Source of the DNA: Variovorax flavidus
Lineage (GTDB): Bacteria > Pseudomonadota > Gammaproteobacteria > Burkholderiales > Burkholderiaceae_C
NCBI RefSeq assembly: GCF_030317145.1
Contig: NZ_JASZYE010000003.1
Location: 744,001 to 808,000 of the forward strand
Length of the DNA: 64,000 nt
Direction: 5' to 3'
A program made the position numbers and the translations under genes. How positions within the stretch are numbered: position 1 is the first letter of the stretch; each line of letters opens with the position of its first letter. Positions 7,441-16,032 of the stretch are shown here, in pieces. The notes below the pieces were generated by a model. That model made no database searches, was not told the origin of the DNA, and was given only the letters and a program-made list of their open reading frames with translations.

Positions 7441-7897
7441 GCGCGCGTCCGCTGCCTTGGGAATAGTTCACGGTGATTGTCGCGCTTTGCGCGTTTATCC
7501 GTATGCCGATGGCAAAGCACGGGCGTTCGTGCAGAAATAGACGTTCAAGGCATATGGAAAGAACGGACAAGCGCAGATGACGAAATCCGACAGCCTTGCT
7601 TGCGCGACCCCCATCAAGATGCTCGTTGACAGGACCGCCGCGCACGTGAGGACTGGCGATTGTTTCGAACGCCGCCATGCCTTTCCCATGAACTTTTTCA
7701 CCTTCTTGTTGTTCTTAACGGAAAAGCAAGAAAAGCAATTTGCTGGAGGCGCTCTTTGTTCTATGCTTTAACCAAGTTCCTGCTTGAGGAGTTGATCCAA
7801 AGCGTGCACACATCACCTGGCACCATTCCTGCGAACGATGCAACGTGTGCAGCACGGAGACTCCGGGCAGCGCCCCGCTGACTCGATGGAGGTGTCT
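7441..7897 (+). other. Regulatory gap upstream of prkA (457 bases, no gene seen)
   Basis: The longest non-coding stretch in the window and clearly A+T-richer than its surroundings, especially about 7690-7780. I see no protein gene with a ribosome binding site. It holds an inverted repeat GCACG-N6-CGTGC at 7517-7532 and a -24/-12 promoter candidate at 7818-7833. Long spacers of this type are usual before sigma-54 promoters, which need distal activator sites and DNA bending. Confidence 0.6.
7818..7833 (+). promoter_or_regulatory. Candidate sigma-54 (-24/-12) promoter of prkA operon
   Basis: TGGCAC (7818-7823), five bases, then CTGCG (7829-7833). The -24 hexamer is perfect and the -12 element has the invariant GC at 7831-7832, twelve bases from the -24 GG. 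The expected transcript start is near 7844, 54 bases before the prkA ATG. The same TGGCAC-N5-CTGC pattern precedes glnA in this window. Confidence 0.75.
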
Positions 7898-9820
7898 ATG
7901 GATGTCATCAGCAACTTCGCCGCTCGTTACGAGCGTACGCGCGAAGAGGTCCTGTCCCTGCAGGAATATCTCGAGATCTGCAAACGGGAGCCCATGGCGT
8001 ATGCCACTGCGGCGGAACGCATGCTCGAAGCCATCGGTGAACCCGAACTGGTGGACACGCGCAACGACCCTCGCCTGTCGCGCATCTTCGCCAACAAGGT
8101 CATCAAGATCTACCCGGCCTTCCGCGAGTTCTACGGCATGGAGGACGCCATCGAGCAGGTGGTCTCGTACTTCAGGCATGGCGCGCAAGGGCTGGAAGAG
8201 AAGAAGCAGATCCTCTATCTGCTGGGCCCGGTCGGCGGCGGCAAGAGCTCGATCGCCGAGCGCCTCAAGCAGCTCATGGAGCACGTGCCCTTCTATTCGA
8301 TCAAGGGTTCGCCGGTCAACGAAACGCCGCTCGGGCTCTTCGACGCGACGGAAGACGGCGAGATCCTCGAGAAGGAATACGGCATCCCTCGCCGCTATCT
8401 GCAGCGCATCCTCTCGCCCTGGGCCGTGAAGCGCCTCGAGGAGTTCGGCGGCGACATCCGGAAGTTCCAGGTCGTGAAGCGCTACCCCTCGGTGCTGCGC
8501 CAGATCGCGGTTGCCAAGACCGAGCCGGGTGACGAGAACAACCAGGACATCTCCTCGCTGGTCGGCAAGATCGACATCCGCAAGCTCGAGGACTACGCGC
8601 AGGACGACCCTGACGCCTACGCCTACTCCGGTGGCCTGTGCCTGGCCAACCAGGGCTTGCTGGAGTTCGTCGAAATGTTCAAGGCGCCCATCAAGGTGCT
8701 CCACCCGCTGCTGACGGCCACGCAGGAGGGCAACTTCAAGGGCACGGAAGGCTTCGGCGCCATCCCGTTCGACGGCATCGTGCTCGCACACAGCAACGAG
8801 AGCGAATGGAAAGCCTTCCGCAACAACAAGAACAACGAAGCCTTCCTTGATCGCATCTACATCGTCAAGGTGCCGTACTGCCTGCGCGTGTCGGAAGAGA
8901 TCAAGATCTACGAGAAGCTGGTGCGCAACTCGTCGCTCGCCGCAGCGCCCTGCGCGCCCGGCACGCTTCGCATGATGGCGCAGTTCTCGGTGCTTACGCG
9001 CCTCAAGGAACCCGAGAACTCCAGCATCTTCAGCAAGATGCAGGTCTACGACGGCGACAACCTGAAGGACACCGACCCCAAGGCGAAGTCCATCCAGGAG
9101 TACCGCGACTACGCGGGCGTCGACGAAGGCATGAGCGGCACCTCGACGCGCTTCGCGTTCAAGATCATCTCCAAGGTCTTCAACTTCGACAGCAGCGAGG
9201 TCGCGGCCAATCCGGTGCACCTCATGTATGTGCTCGAACAGCAGATCGAGCGCGAGCAGTTTGCGCCCGAGACGGAGCAGAAGTACCTGTCCTACATCAA
9301 GGAACTGATGGCGCCGCGCTACGCGGAGTTCATCGGCAAGGAGATCCAGACCGCCTACCTCGAAAGCTACTCGGAGTACGGCCAGAACATCTTCGACCGC
9401 TACGTGACCTACGCCGACTACTGGATCCAGGACCAGGAGTACCGCGACCAGGACACCGGCGAGGTCTTCGACCGCGGATCACTCAACGCCGAGCTCGAGA
9501 AGATCGAGAAGCCCGCGGGGATCAGCAACCCCAAGGACTTCCGCAACGAGATCGTCAACTTCGTGCTGCGCGCGCGCGCCGGCAACGCGGGCAAGAACCC
9601 GCTGTGGACCAGCTACGAGAAGCTGCGCACGGTGATCGAGAAGAAGATGTTCTCCAACACCGAGGAGTTGCTGCCCGTCATCAGCTTCAACGCCAAGAGC
9701 AGCGCCGACGAGCTCAAGAAGCACGAGGACTTCGTCAATCGCATGGTGCAGAAGGGCTACACCGCCAAGCAGGTGCGTCTGCTGTGCGAGTGGTATTTAC
9801 GCGTTCGCAAGAGCTCATGA
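7898..9820 (+). CDS. prkA: PrkA-family serine protein kinase (YeaG-like AAA+)
   Basis: A 640-residue PrkA/YeaG protein. The start at 7898 is set by GGAGG seven bases upstream; an in-frame ATG at 7838 lacks a site and would overlap the promoter. The N-terminal AAA module has a Walker A motif GPVGGGKSS at about 110-118. The C-terminal kinase-like part includes EYRDYAGVDEGMSGTSTRFAFK. In enterobacteria the orthologue is induced in stationary phase and nitrogen starvation and acts with YeaH and YcgB. Here the three genes form one operon behind a sigma-54-like promoter. The substrate is unknown. Confidence 0.96.
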   Translation: MDVISNFAARYERTREEVLSLQEYLEICKREPMAYATAAERMLEAIGEPELVDTRNDPRLSRIFANKVIKIYPAFREFYGMEDAIEQVVSYFRHGAQGLEEKKQILYLLGPVGGGKSSIAERLKQLMEHVPFYSIKGSPVNETPLGLFDATEDGEILEKEYGIPRRYLQRILSPWAVKRLEEFGGDIRKFQVVKRYPSVLRQIAVAKTEPGDENNQDISSLVGKIDIRKLEDYAQDDPDAYAYSGGLCLANQGLLEFVEMFKAPIKVLHPLLTATQEGNFKGTEGFGAIPFDGIVLAHSNESEWKAFRNNKNNEAFLDRIYIVKVPYCLRVSEEIKIYEKLVRNSSLAAAPCAPGTLRMMAQFSVLTRLKEPENSSIFSKMQVYDGDNLKDTDPKAKSIQEYRDYAGVDEGMSGTSTRFAFKIISKVFNFDSSEVAANPVHLMYVLEQQIEREQFAPETEQKYLSYIKELMAPRYAEFIGKEIQTAYLESYSEYGQNIFDRYVTYADYWIQDQEYRDQDTGEVFDRGSLNAELEKIEKPAGISNPKDFRNEIVNFVLRARAGNAGKNPLWTSYEKLRTVIEKKMFSNTEELLPVISFNAKSSADELKKHEDFVNRMVQKGYTAKQVRLLCEWYLRVRKSS

Positions 9821-9841
9821 TGAGCTGAAGGAGTTCCGGCC

Positions 9842-11131
9842 GTGGCCATGCTGCAGCAGATCATCGACCGCCGGTTGTCGGGCAAGAACAAGTCCATTGG
9901 CAACCGCGAGCGTTTCCTGCGGCGCTACCGCGAGCAGATCGGTGAAGCCGTGCGCCGTGCCGTCAGCGGCCGCGGCATTCGCGACCTCGAACAGGGGGAG
10001 GACATCACGCTGCCCAAGCGCGATGTGTCCGAGCCCGTGTTCGGCCACGGCCAGGGCGGCGACCGCGAGTACGTGCATCCGGGCAACAAGGAGTACGTCA
10101 AGGGCGACCGCATCGAGCGGCCGCAAGGCGGCGGCGGTTCGGGCAGCGGCTCGCAGGCCGGCGACGGCGAAGGTGGCGAGGACGATTTCGTCTTCCGCCT
10201 GACCAAGGAAGAGTTCATGCGGGTCTTCTTCGAGGACCTCGCCCTGCCCCATCTGATCCGCACCCAGCTGGCCGAAGTGCCGGAGTGGAAGAGCCACCGC
10301 GCCGGCTTCGTCAGCGACGGCAATCCGAGCAACCTGCACGTGGTGCGTTCGATGCGCGGCGCGCTGGCACGGCGCATCGCGCTGGGCGGCGACTCCCGGC
10401 GCGAAATCCGTGAACTCGAGGCGCATCTGCTGCATCTGCAGCGCAGCCCTCGCGTTTCTGATGCGCTGGTGCAGCGCGAGATCCGTGAAACCGAAGCCAG
10501 GCTCGAGGAACTGCGTGCCAAGGCCAAGCGCATTCCCTATCTCGACCCGATCGACCTGCGCTACCGCAATCGCGTGAAGGTGCCGGTGCCTTCGGCCAAG
10601 GCGGTGATGTTCTGCCTGATGGATGTCTCCGGCTCGATGGACGAGGCGCGCAAGGACATGTCCAAGCGCTTCTTCATGCTGCTCTACATGTTCCTGACGC
10701 GGCACTACGAGAAGATCGACCTCGTCTTCATCCGCCACCACACGCAGGCGGCCGAAGTCACCGAGGAAGAGTTCTTCCATGCCACGGAGACCGGCGGCAC
10801 CGTGGTGTCCAGCGCCCTGACCTTGATGAACGACATCATCCGCGCGCGCTACCCGAGCAACGAGTGGAACATCTACGGCGCGCAGGCCAGCGACGGCGAC
10901 AACTGGCACCAGGACAGCGGCCGCTGCCGCGAACTGCTGAGCGACCACCTGCTGCCGGTGGTGCGCTACTACGCCTATGTACAGGTGGCCGAGGCCGAGC
11001 AGAACATGTGGGAGGAATACACCCAGCTGGTCGGCTCGCACAAGAACTTTGCCATGCGCAAGGTGGCCGATGCGCAGGACATCTACCCCGTGTTCCGCGA
11101 CCTGTTCAAGAAAGAGAGAGGACCGGCGTGA
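9842..11131 (+). CDS. yeaH: YeaH/YhbH family protein (DUF444, VWA-like)
   Basis: A 429-residue DUF444 protein, second gene of the prkA operon. The GTG at 9842 is preferred to ATG at 9848 because AAGGAG ends 7 bases before it. Visible features are a basic N-terminus (IIDRRLSGKNKS.NRERFLRRYREQI), a Gly-rich low-complexity linker near residues 95-112, and a VWA-type metal-site motif DVSGSMD at about 261. Function is inferred from conserved linkage with PrkA and SpoVR in stress and stationary-phase physiology. Its end overlaps the next start by GTGA. Confidence 0.93.
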   Translation: MAMLQQIIDRRLSGKNKSIGNRERFLRRYREQIGEAVRRAVSGRGIRDLEQGEDITLPKRDVSEPVFGHGQGGDREYVHPGNKEYVKGDRIERPQGGGGSGSGSQAGDGEGGEDDFVFRLTKEEFMRVFFEDLALPHLIRTQLAEVPEWKSHRAGFVSDGNPSNLHVVRSMRGALARRIALGGDSRREIRELEAHLLHLQRSPRVSDALVQREIRETEARLEELRAKAKRIPYLDPIDLRYRNRVKVPVPSAKAVMFCLMDVSGSMDEARKDMSKRFFMLLYMFLTRHYEKIDLVFIRHHTQAAEVTEEEFFHATETGGTVVSSALTLMNDIIRARYPSNEWNIYGAQASDGDNWHQDSGRCRELLSDHLLPVVRYYAYVQVAEAEQNMWEEYTQLVGSHKNFAMRKVADAQDIYPVFRDLFKKERGPA

Positions 11132-12645
11132 ACGCGAAGACCCGAACCCCCTTGCCCAGCCCGTCGGACTGGACTTTCGAACTGATCGAGCAGTACCACG
11201 GCGAGATCGCCCGCGTGGCGCGCGGCTACAAGCTGGACACCTACGCCAACCAGCTCGAGATCATCACGGCCGAGCAGATGATGGATGCCTACGCCTCGGT
11301 GGGCATGCCGGTCATCTACCGCCATTGGTCCTACGGCAAGCAGTTCATTGCCACCGAGAAGAACTACCGCCGCGGCCACATGGGCCTGGCCTATGAGATC
11401 GTGATCAATTCCGATCCGTGCATCGCCTACCTCATGGAAGAAAACACCATGGCGATGCAGGCCCTGGTGATCGCCCATGCCGCCTACGGCCACAACAGCT
11501 TCTTCAAGGGCAACTACCTCTTCAAGATGTGGACGGATGCCTCGTCCATCATCGACTACCTGGTCTATGCCCGGAACTACATCAGCGAGTGCGAGGAACG
11601 CCACGGCGTGTCGGCGGTCGAGGACCTGCTGGACTCCTGCCACGCGCTGATGAACCACGGCGTCGATCGCTACCGCCGCCCCCAACGGCTGTCGCTCAGC
11701 CAGGAACAGGCGCGCCGCGAGGAGCGCGAGCATCATTTGCAACAGCAGGTCAACGACCTGTGGCGCACCCTGCCCCGGCGCAGCGGCCGAAGCGCCGAGG
11801 AGGAAGAAGCGTCCAAGCGCTTCCCCGCGGAGCCGCAGGAGAACCTGCTGTACTTCATCGAGAAAAATGCACCATTGTTGGACCCCTGGCAACGCGAAGT
11901 GGTGCGTATCGTGCGCAAAATCGGGCAGTACTTCTATCCGCAGCGCCAGACGCAGGTCATGAACGAAGGCTGGGCGACCTTCTGGCACTACACCCTGCTC
12001 AACACGCTCTACGACGAAGGCCTGCTGGCGGACGGCTTCATGATGGAATGGCTGCAGTCGCACACCAACGTGGTGTTCCAGCCGCCGATCGGTCACCGCG
12101 CTTACAGCGGCATCAATCCCTATGCCCTCGGATTCGCGATGTACACGGATCTCCGTCGCATTTGCGAAAAGCCGACCGATGAAGACAAGCGCTGGTTCCC
12201 CGATCTGGCGGGCACCCCCTGGCTGACCTCGCTCGATTACGCCATGCGCAATTTCAAGGACGAGAGCTTTATCGGCCAATTCCTCTCGCCCAAGCTGATG
12301 CGCGATTTCCGGTTTTTTGCGGTGCGCGACCAGGAAAGCGAGCCCGAACTCGAGGTGTCGGCCATCCACGACGACAGCGGCTACCGCCAGTTGCGCGAAT
12401 CGTTGTCGCGCCAGTACGACCTCAACCACCGCGAGCCCAACATCCAGGTGTGGAGCGTCAACCTGCGCGGCGACCGGTCACTGACGCTGCGCCACACCCA
12501 GCACAACAACCGCCCGCTGCACGACGACTCGCAGGAAGTGCTCAAGCACGTGGCGCGGCTGTGGGGCTTCGACGTCCATCTGGAGAGCGTCGACAGCCAG
12601 GGCCGCGTGAACCACCGCAAGGTGGCGGGGCCGCAGGCTGCGTAG
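11128..12645 (+). CDS. ycgB: SpoVR family protein (YcgB-like)
   Basis: A 505-residue SpoVR/YcgB protein, close to the ~510 of E. coli YcgB. The GTG start at 11128 overlaps the DUF444 stop (GTGA), and AGAGAGGA lies upstream. Conserved blocks are GMPVIYRHWSYGKQF, MNEGWATFWHYTLLN (a His/Glu-rich centre), INPYALGFAMY and HNNRPLHDDS. In Bacillus SpoVR affects cortex formation; in non-sporulating bacteria it accompanies PrkA and YeaH. The biochemical role is unknown. It ends 8 bases before the convergent tag gene. Confidence 0.94.
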   Translation: MNAKTRTPLPSPSDWTFELIEQYHGEIARVARGYKLDTYANQLEIITAEQMMDAYASVGMPVIYRHWSYGKQFIATEKNYRRGHMGLAYEIVINSDPCIAYLMEENTMAMQALVIAHAAYGHNSFFKGNYLFKMWTDASSIIDYLVYARNYISECEERHGVSAVEDLLDSCHALMNHGVDRYRRPQRLSLSQEQARREEREHHLQQQVNDLWRTLPRRSGRSAEEEEASKRFPAEPQENLLYFIEKNAPLLDPWQREVVRIVRKIGQYFYPQRQTQVMNEGWATFWHYTLLNTLYDEGLLADGFMMEWLQSHTNVVFQPPIGHRAYSGINPYALGFAMYTDLRRICEKPTDEDKRWFPDLAGTPWLTSLDYAMRNFKDESFIGQFLSPKLMRDFRFFAVRDQESEPELEVSAIHDDSGYRQLRESLSRQYDLNHREPNIQVWSVNLRGDRSLTLRHTQHNNRPLHDDSQEVLKHVARLWGFDVHLESVDSQGRVNHRKVAGPQAA

Positions 12646-12653
12646 TTGCGGGG

Positions 12654-13292
12654 TCAGCGCGGCAGCTTGAGCTTCGCGCGAGCTTTGAGCGCCTTGTCGC
12701 GGGCGTGGCAGCCCTCGACGTGATCGTTGACCAGGCCCATGGCCTGCATGAAGGCATAGACGGTCGTCGGACCGACAAAGCTCCAGCCGCGCTTTTTCAA
12801 ATCCTTGGACATCGCGATCGATTCGGCCGACGTCGTCATCGCGCGCAGGGCCTCGTGCGTGATCCGCTTCGGGCGTGAAGCGGCCTCAGGCTCGAAGCGC
12901 CACGCATACGCAGCCAGCGAGCCGAACTCCTCGCGCAGTTCGAGCACGCGCTGCGCGTTGTTGATGGCCGACTCGATCTTGCCGCGATGCCGCACGATGC
13001 CCGCGTCGGCCAGCAGCCGGGCCACATCATCGGCACCGAAGCGCGCCACCCGCTCGGCCTCGAACTGCGCAAAGCCGAGGCGGAAAGCCTCCCGCTTGTT
13101 GAGGATGGTCAGCCAGCTCAGGCCAGCCTGGAATCCTTCGAGGCACAGCTTCTCGAAAAGCCGCCGGTCATCCGTGACCGGAAAGCCCCATTCGCTGTCG
13201 TGGTAGTCGCGATAGATCTGCGTCGATTCGCACCAGCGACAGCGCAACGCGCCGTCCGTGCCTTCGAACAAGCCAGCCCGCTCGCTCATCAT
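12654..13292 (-). CDS. tag: DNA-3-methyladenine glycosylase I
   Basis: Excises 3-methyladenine from alkylated DNA, starting base-excision repair. 212 residues; E. coli Tag is 187. The zinc site is conserved (Cys18 with His31 in YRDYHDSEWG, and HVEGCHARD near residue 190). EGFQAGLSWLTILNKREAFR forms the HhH substrate pocket, and GWSFVGPTTVYAFMQAMGLVND is present. It overlaps the upstream enolase-family gene (stop at 13289) by ATGATGA, so it is probably the last gene of the aroQ operon. Confidence 0.95.
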   Translation of the reverse strand: MMSERAGLFEGTDGALRCRWCESTQIYRDYHDSEWGFPVTDDRRLFEKLCLEGFQAGLSWLTILNKREAFRLGFAQFEAERVARFGADDVARLLADAGIVRHRGKIESAINNAQRVLELREEFGSLAAYAWRFEPEAASRPKRITHEALRAMTTSAESIAMSKDLKKRGWSFVGPTTVYAFMQAMGLVNDHVEGCHARDKALKARAKLKLPR

Positions 13293-14401
13293 GCGGTGGC
13301 CTGGCGGTACTTCTGCCAGGCGTCGGAGGTCGGGGTGGTCCCTGCGCCGGGCTCTTGCGGCAGCGCGAAATGGCCGTCCACCACTTCGGCCGGATCGGTG
13401 AAGCAGGCCTTGATCCAGGGGATGTACTCCAGCACCTCGCAGGCCGGATGGGCGTAGCTCAGATGCACGTGGACCTGGCTCATGTCGCCCGCATGCGGCG
13501 CGACCGGCAAGCGGAACGCATGCGCGGCCTCGCAGACCTGCAGGACTTCGGTGATGCCGCCCATGCGCGTCACGTCAGGCTGCACCCAATGGATGGCCTG
13601 CTGCGCAAAGAACTCCGAAAACGCGTCGGCCGTGTAGAGCTGCTCGCCGAGCGCCACCGGAATGCGCGTGGCGCGCGCGAGTTGCGCATGGCCCTTGACG
13701 TCGTCGTACCAGAGCGGTTCTTCGAACCAGAACACATCGGACGCCTCCGCGCCGCGGCAGAAGCGCAGACAGTCGGCGAGGCTCCACTTGCCGTTGCCGT
13801 CGACCGCCAGCGTGACATCCGGCCCGATCGCCTTTCGCACGGCTTCGAGCCGGCGCAGATCGCGGCCCACGGTCGAACCGACCTTGATCTTGATACCGGT
13901 GAAGCCTTCGTCCACCGCACGCCGTGCGCCTTCGACCAGCTTGTCATCCGCGATGCTGAGCCAGCCGATGTCGGTGTTGTAGGCCCTGACCTTCTGGCGG
14001 ACCTGACCGCCCAGCAGCTTCCAGAGCGGCACGCCGGCAAGCTTGGCCTTCAGGTCCCACAGCGCGATGTCGATCGCCGCCAGCGACAGCGTGGTGATGC
14101 CGGCACGGCCGATCCACTGCAGCGCGGGGTTGCGGGCGAGCTTGAGCCACAGCCGGTGCACGTCATTCGCGTCTTCCCCGACCAGCAGCGGCGCGTGGCA
14201 GGTTTCGATGCAGCGCGTGATGAGCTGGTCGCCGGGCAAGTGCGCGTGCGTACCGGTGAAGCCGTAGCCTTTCAGGCCGTCTTCGGTTTCGATCTGCGCG
14301 CCGACCACGCCCCAATGCGTGATGCTGTGCGTGCTGTCGGCGATCTGGCTGCCGGTGACCGGCACGTGCAGGATGAAGGGCTGGACCGATCTGATCTTCA
14401 C
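13289..14401 (-). CDS. Mandelate racemase/muconate lactonizing enzyme family protein (acid-sugar dehydratase-like)
   Basis: Enolase-superfamily enzyme, 370 residues. The GTG at 14401 overlaps the aroQ stop by GTGA. All catalytic marks of the mandelate-racemase subgroup are present: K171 and K173 in GIKIKVG, metal ligands D201 (AVDGNGKW), E227 or E228 (WFEEPLW) and E253 (LGEQLY), and the His-Asp dyad D276 (QPDVTRMGG) with H303 (APHAGD). This pattern is typical of sugar-acid dehydratases that abstract the alpha-proton of a carboxylate. The exact substrate cannot be fixed. Coupling to a dehydroquinase is the main context clue. Confidence 0.9.
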   Translation of the reverse strand: MKIRSVQPFILHVPVTGSQIADSTHSITHWGVVGAQIETEDGLKGYGFTGTHAHLPGDQLITRCIETCHAPLLVGEDANDVHRLWLKLARNPALQWIGRAGITTLSLAAIDIALWDLKAKLAGVPLWKLLGGQVRQKVRAYNTDIGWLSIADDKLVEGARRAVDEGFTGIKIKVGSTVGRDLRRLEAVRKAIGPDVTLAVDGNGKWSLADCLRFCRGAEASDVFWFEEPLWYDDVKGHAQLARATRIPVALGEQLYTADAFSEFFAQQAIHWVQPDVTRMGGITEVLQVCEAAHAFRLPVAPHAGDMSQVHVHLSYAHPACEVLEYIPWIKACFTDPAEVVDGHFALPQEPGAGTTPTSDAWQKYRQATA

Positions 14402-14853
14402 TTCGGCTCGCTCACGCGCACCAGCGCCTCGATCGCGAGCGGATAGCCCTTCACGCCGAAGCCGACGATGATTCCGCGCGCCGCGGGCGAGATGTACGAG
14501 TGATGGCGAAACTCTTCGCGCGCGTGAACATTGGAGATGTGCAGCTCGACCAGCGGCACGCTCGCGCCCTTGATGGCGTCGTGCAGCGCAACCGAGGTGT
14601 GCGTGTAGGCACCGGGGTTCATGACCACGCCGAACATGCGGCCCGCCGCCACTTCGCGGCCGGCCTCGTGGATCCAGTCGATGAGCTGGCCTTCGTGGTT
14701 GGACTGCCGGCACTCGATTTCCACGCCGATCTTCGCACCGGTTTCGGCGCACATGCGCTCGACGTCGGCCAGGGTTTCGTAGCCGTACTGCGCGGGCTCG
14801 CGCGTGCCGAGCAGGTTCAGATTCGGGCCGTTGAGGACAAGGATTTTCTTCAT
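14398..14853 (-). CDS. aroQ: 3-dehydroquinate dehydratase, type II
   Basis: Converts 3-dehydroquinate to 3-dehydroshikimate. 151 residues, the normal size. It shows the type II signature NGPNLNLLGTREPAQYG with R18 and active-site Tyr23, SNHEGQLIDWIH, NPGAYTHTSVALHDA and ELHISNVHAREEFRHHS. Type II enzymes serve either aromatic amino acid synthesis or quinate catabolism. Linkage here to an enolase-family dehydratase rather than accB/accC or other aro genes leaves room for a catabolic role. It is divergent from frmA across a 65-base gap that holds a palindrome. Confidence 0.95.
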   Translation of the reverse strand: MKKILVLNGPNLNLLGTREPAQYGYETLADVERMCAETGAKIGVEIECRQSNHEGQLIDWIHEAGREVAAGRMFGVVMNPGAYTHTSVALHDAIKGASVPLVELHISNVHAREEFRHHSYISPAARGIIVGFGVKGYPLAIEALVRVSEPK

Positions 14854-14870
14854 GACATGACGCTCCTGTG

Positions 14871-14892
14871 CCGGGCATCTTATAGTGCCCGG
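14871..14892. promoter_or_regulatory. Palindrome overlapping likely frmA -10 region
   Basis: CCGGGCA (14871-14877), 8 bases, TGCCCGG (14886-14892) is a perfect 7-bp inverted repeat. The spacer and right arm contain TATAGT (14881-14886), a good -10 for frmA. The position suits repressor binding. No frmR gene is seen in the window. Confidence 0.5.
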
Positions 14893-14918
14893 TTCCCGAA
14901 CCGAACCCCCAAGGACCC

Positions 14919-16025
14919 ATGAAAACCAAAGCCGCCGTCGCCTGGAAATCCGCCGCGCCCCTGACCATCGAAACCGTCGACCTCGAAGGCCCCCGGTTCG
15001 GCGAGGTGCTGGTGGAAATCAAGGCCACCGGGATCTGCCACACCGACTACTACACGCTGTCGGGCGCCGATCCCGAAGGCATCTTCCCGGCCATCCTCGG
15101 CCATGAAGGCGCTGGCATCGTGGTCGACGTCGGCCCCGGCGTGACCACGCTCAAGAAGGGCGACCACGTCATCCCGCTCTACACGCCCGAATGCCGGCAG
15201 TGCAAGTTCTGCCTCTCGCGCAAGACCAACCTGTGCCAGCTGATCCGCGGCACGCAGGGCAAGGGCCTGATGCCCGACGGCAGCAGCCGCTTCAGCCTGG
15301 ACGGCAAGCCCATCTTCCACTACATGGGCACGAGCACCTTCAGCAACTACACCGTCGCGCCCGAGATCTCGCTGGCCAAGATCCGCGAGGACGCACCCTT
15401 CGACAAGGTCTGCTACATCGGCTGCGGCGTGACCACCGGCATCGGCGCCGTGATCTTCACGGCCAAGGTGGAAGCCGGTGCGAACGTGGTCGTGTTCGGC
15501 CTCGGCGGCATCGGCCTGAACGTGATCCAGGGCGCGAAGATGGTGGGCGCCGACAAGATCATCGGCGTCGACCTGAACCCGGCCCGCGAAGCGATGGCGC
15601 GCAAATTCGGCATGACGCACTTCATCAACCCGAAGGACACGCCCAACGTGGTGGACGCCATCGTGCAGCTCACGGACGGCGGCGCCGACTACAGCTTCGA
15701 GTGCATCGGCAACACGCAGGTGATGCGCCAGGCGCTGGAATGCACGCACAAGGGCTGGGGCCGCAGCATCATCATCGGCGTGGCGGAGGCAGGCGCGGAG
15801 ATCAGCACCCGCCCCTTCCAGCTCGTGACCGGACGCAAGTGGGAAGGCTCGGCCTTCGGCGGCGCGCGCGGACGCACCGACGTCCCGAAGATCGTCGACT
15901 GGTACATGGAAAACAAGATCAACATCGACGACCTGATCACTCACACGATGCCGCTGGAAGACATCAACAAGGGCTTCGACCTCATGAAGAGCGGCGAATC
16001 CATCCGCGGCGTGGTCCTGTACTGA
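14919..16025 (+). CDS. frmA: S-(hydroxymethyl)glutathione dehydrogenase / class III alcohol dehydrogenase
   Basis: Oxidises S-hydroxymethylglutathione to S-formylglutathione with NAD, the first enzymatic step of glutathione-dependent formaldehyde detoxification. 368 residues, standard length. Catalytic zinc ligands C40 and H62-E63 (GICHTDYYTLSGADP; LGHEGAG), structural zinc Cys92/95/98/106 (CRQCKFCLSRKTNLC), and Rossmann motif GLGGIGLN. It heads the frmA-hydrolase-fghA operon, so the next two genes likely share its transcript. Confidence 0.97.
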   Translation: MKTKAAVAWKSAAPLTIETVDLEGPRFGEVLVEIKATGICHTDYYTLSGADPEGIFPAILGHEGAGIVVDVGPGVTTLKKGDHVIPLYTPECRQCKFCLSRKTNLCQLIRGTQGKGLMPDGSSRFSLDGKPIFHYMGTSTFSNYTVAPEISLAKIREDAPFDKVCYIGCGVTTGIGAVIFTAKVEAGANVVVFGLGGIGLNVIQGAKMVGADKIIGVDLNPAREAMARKFGMTHFINPKDTPNVVDAIVQLTDGGADYSFECIGNTQVMRQALECTHKGWGRSIIIGVAEAGAEISTRPFQLVTGRKWEGSAFGGARGRTDVPKIVDWYMENKINIDDLITHTMPLEDINKGFDLMKSGESIRGVVLY

Positions 16026-16032
16026 GGCCGAC

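Noticed and set aside
7495..7701. 68-codon minus-strand frame in the prkA upstream gap
   Set aside because: Some hydrophobic residues near the start, but no ribosome site and no family; overlaps another weak frame on the plus strand.
7577..7771. 64-codon plus-strand frame in the prkA upstream gap
   Set aside because: No good ribosome site, mixed composition, ends before the sigma-54 element; more likely untranslated regulatory DNA.
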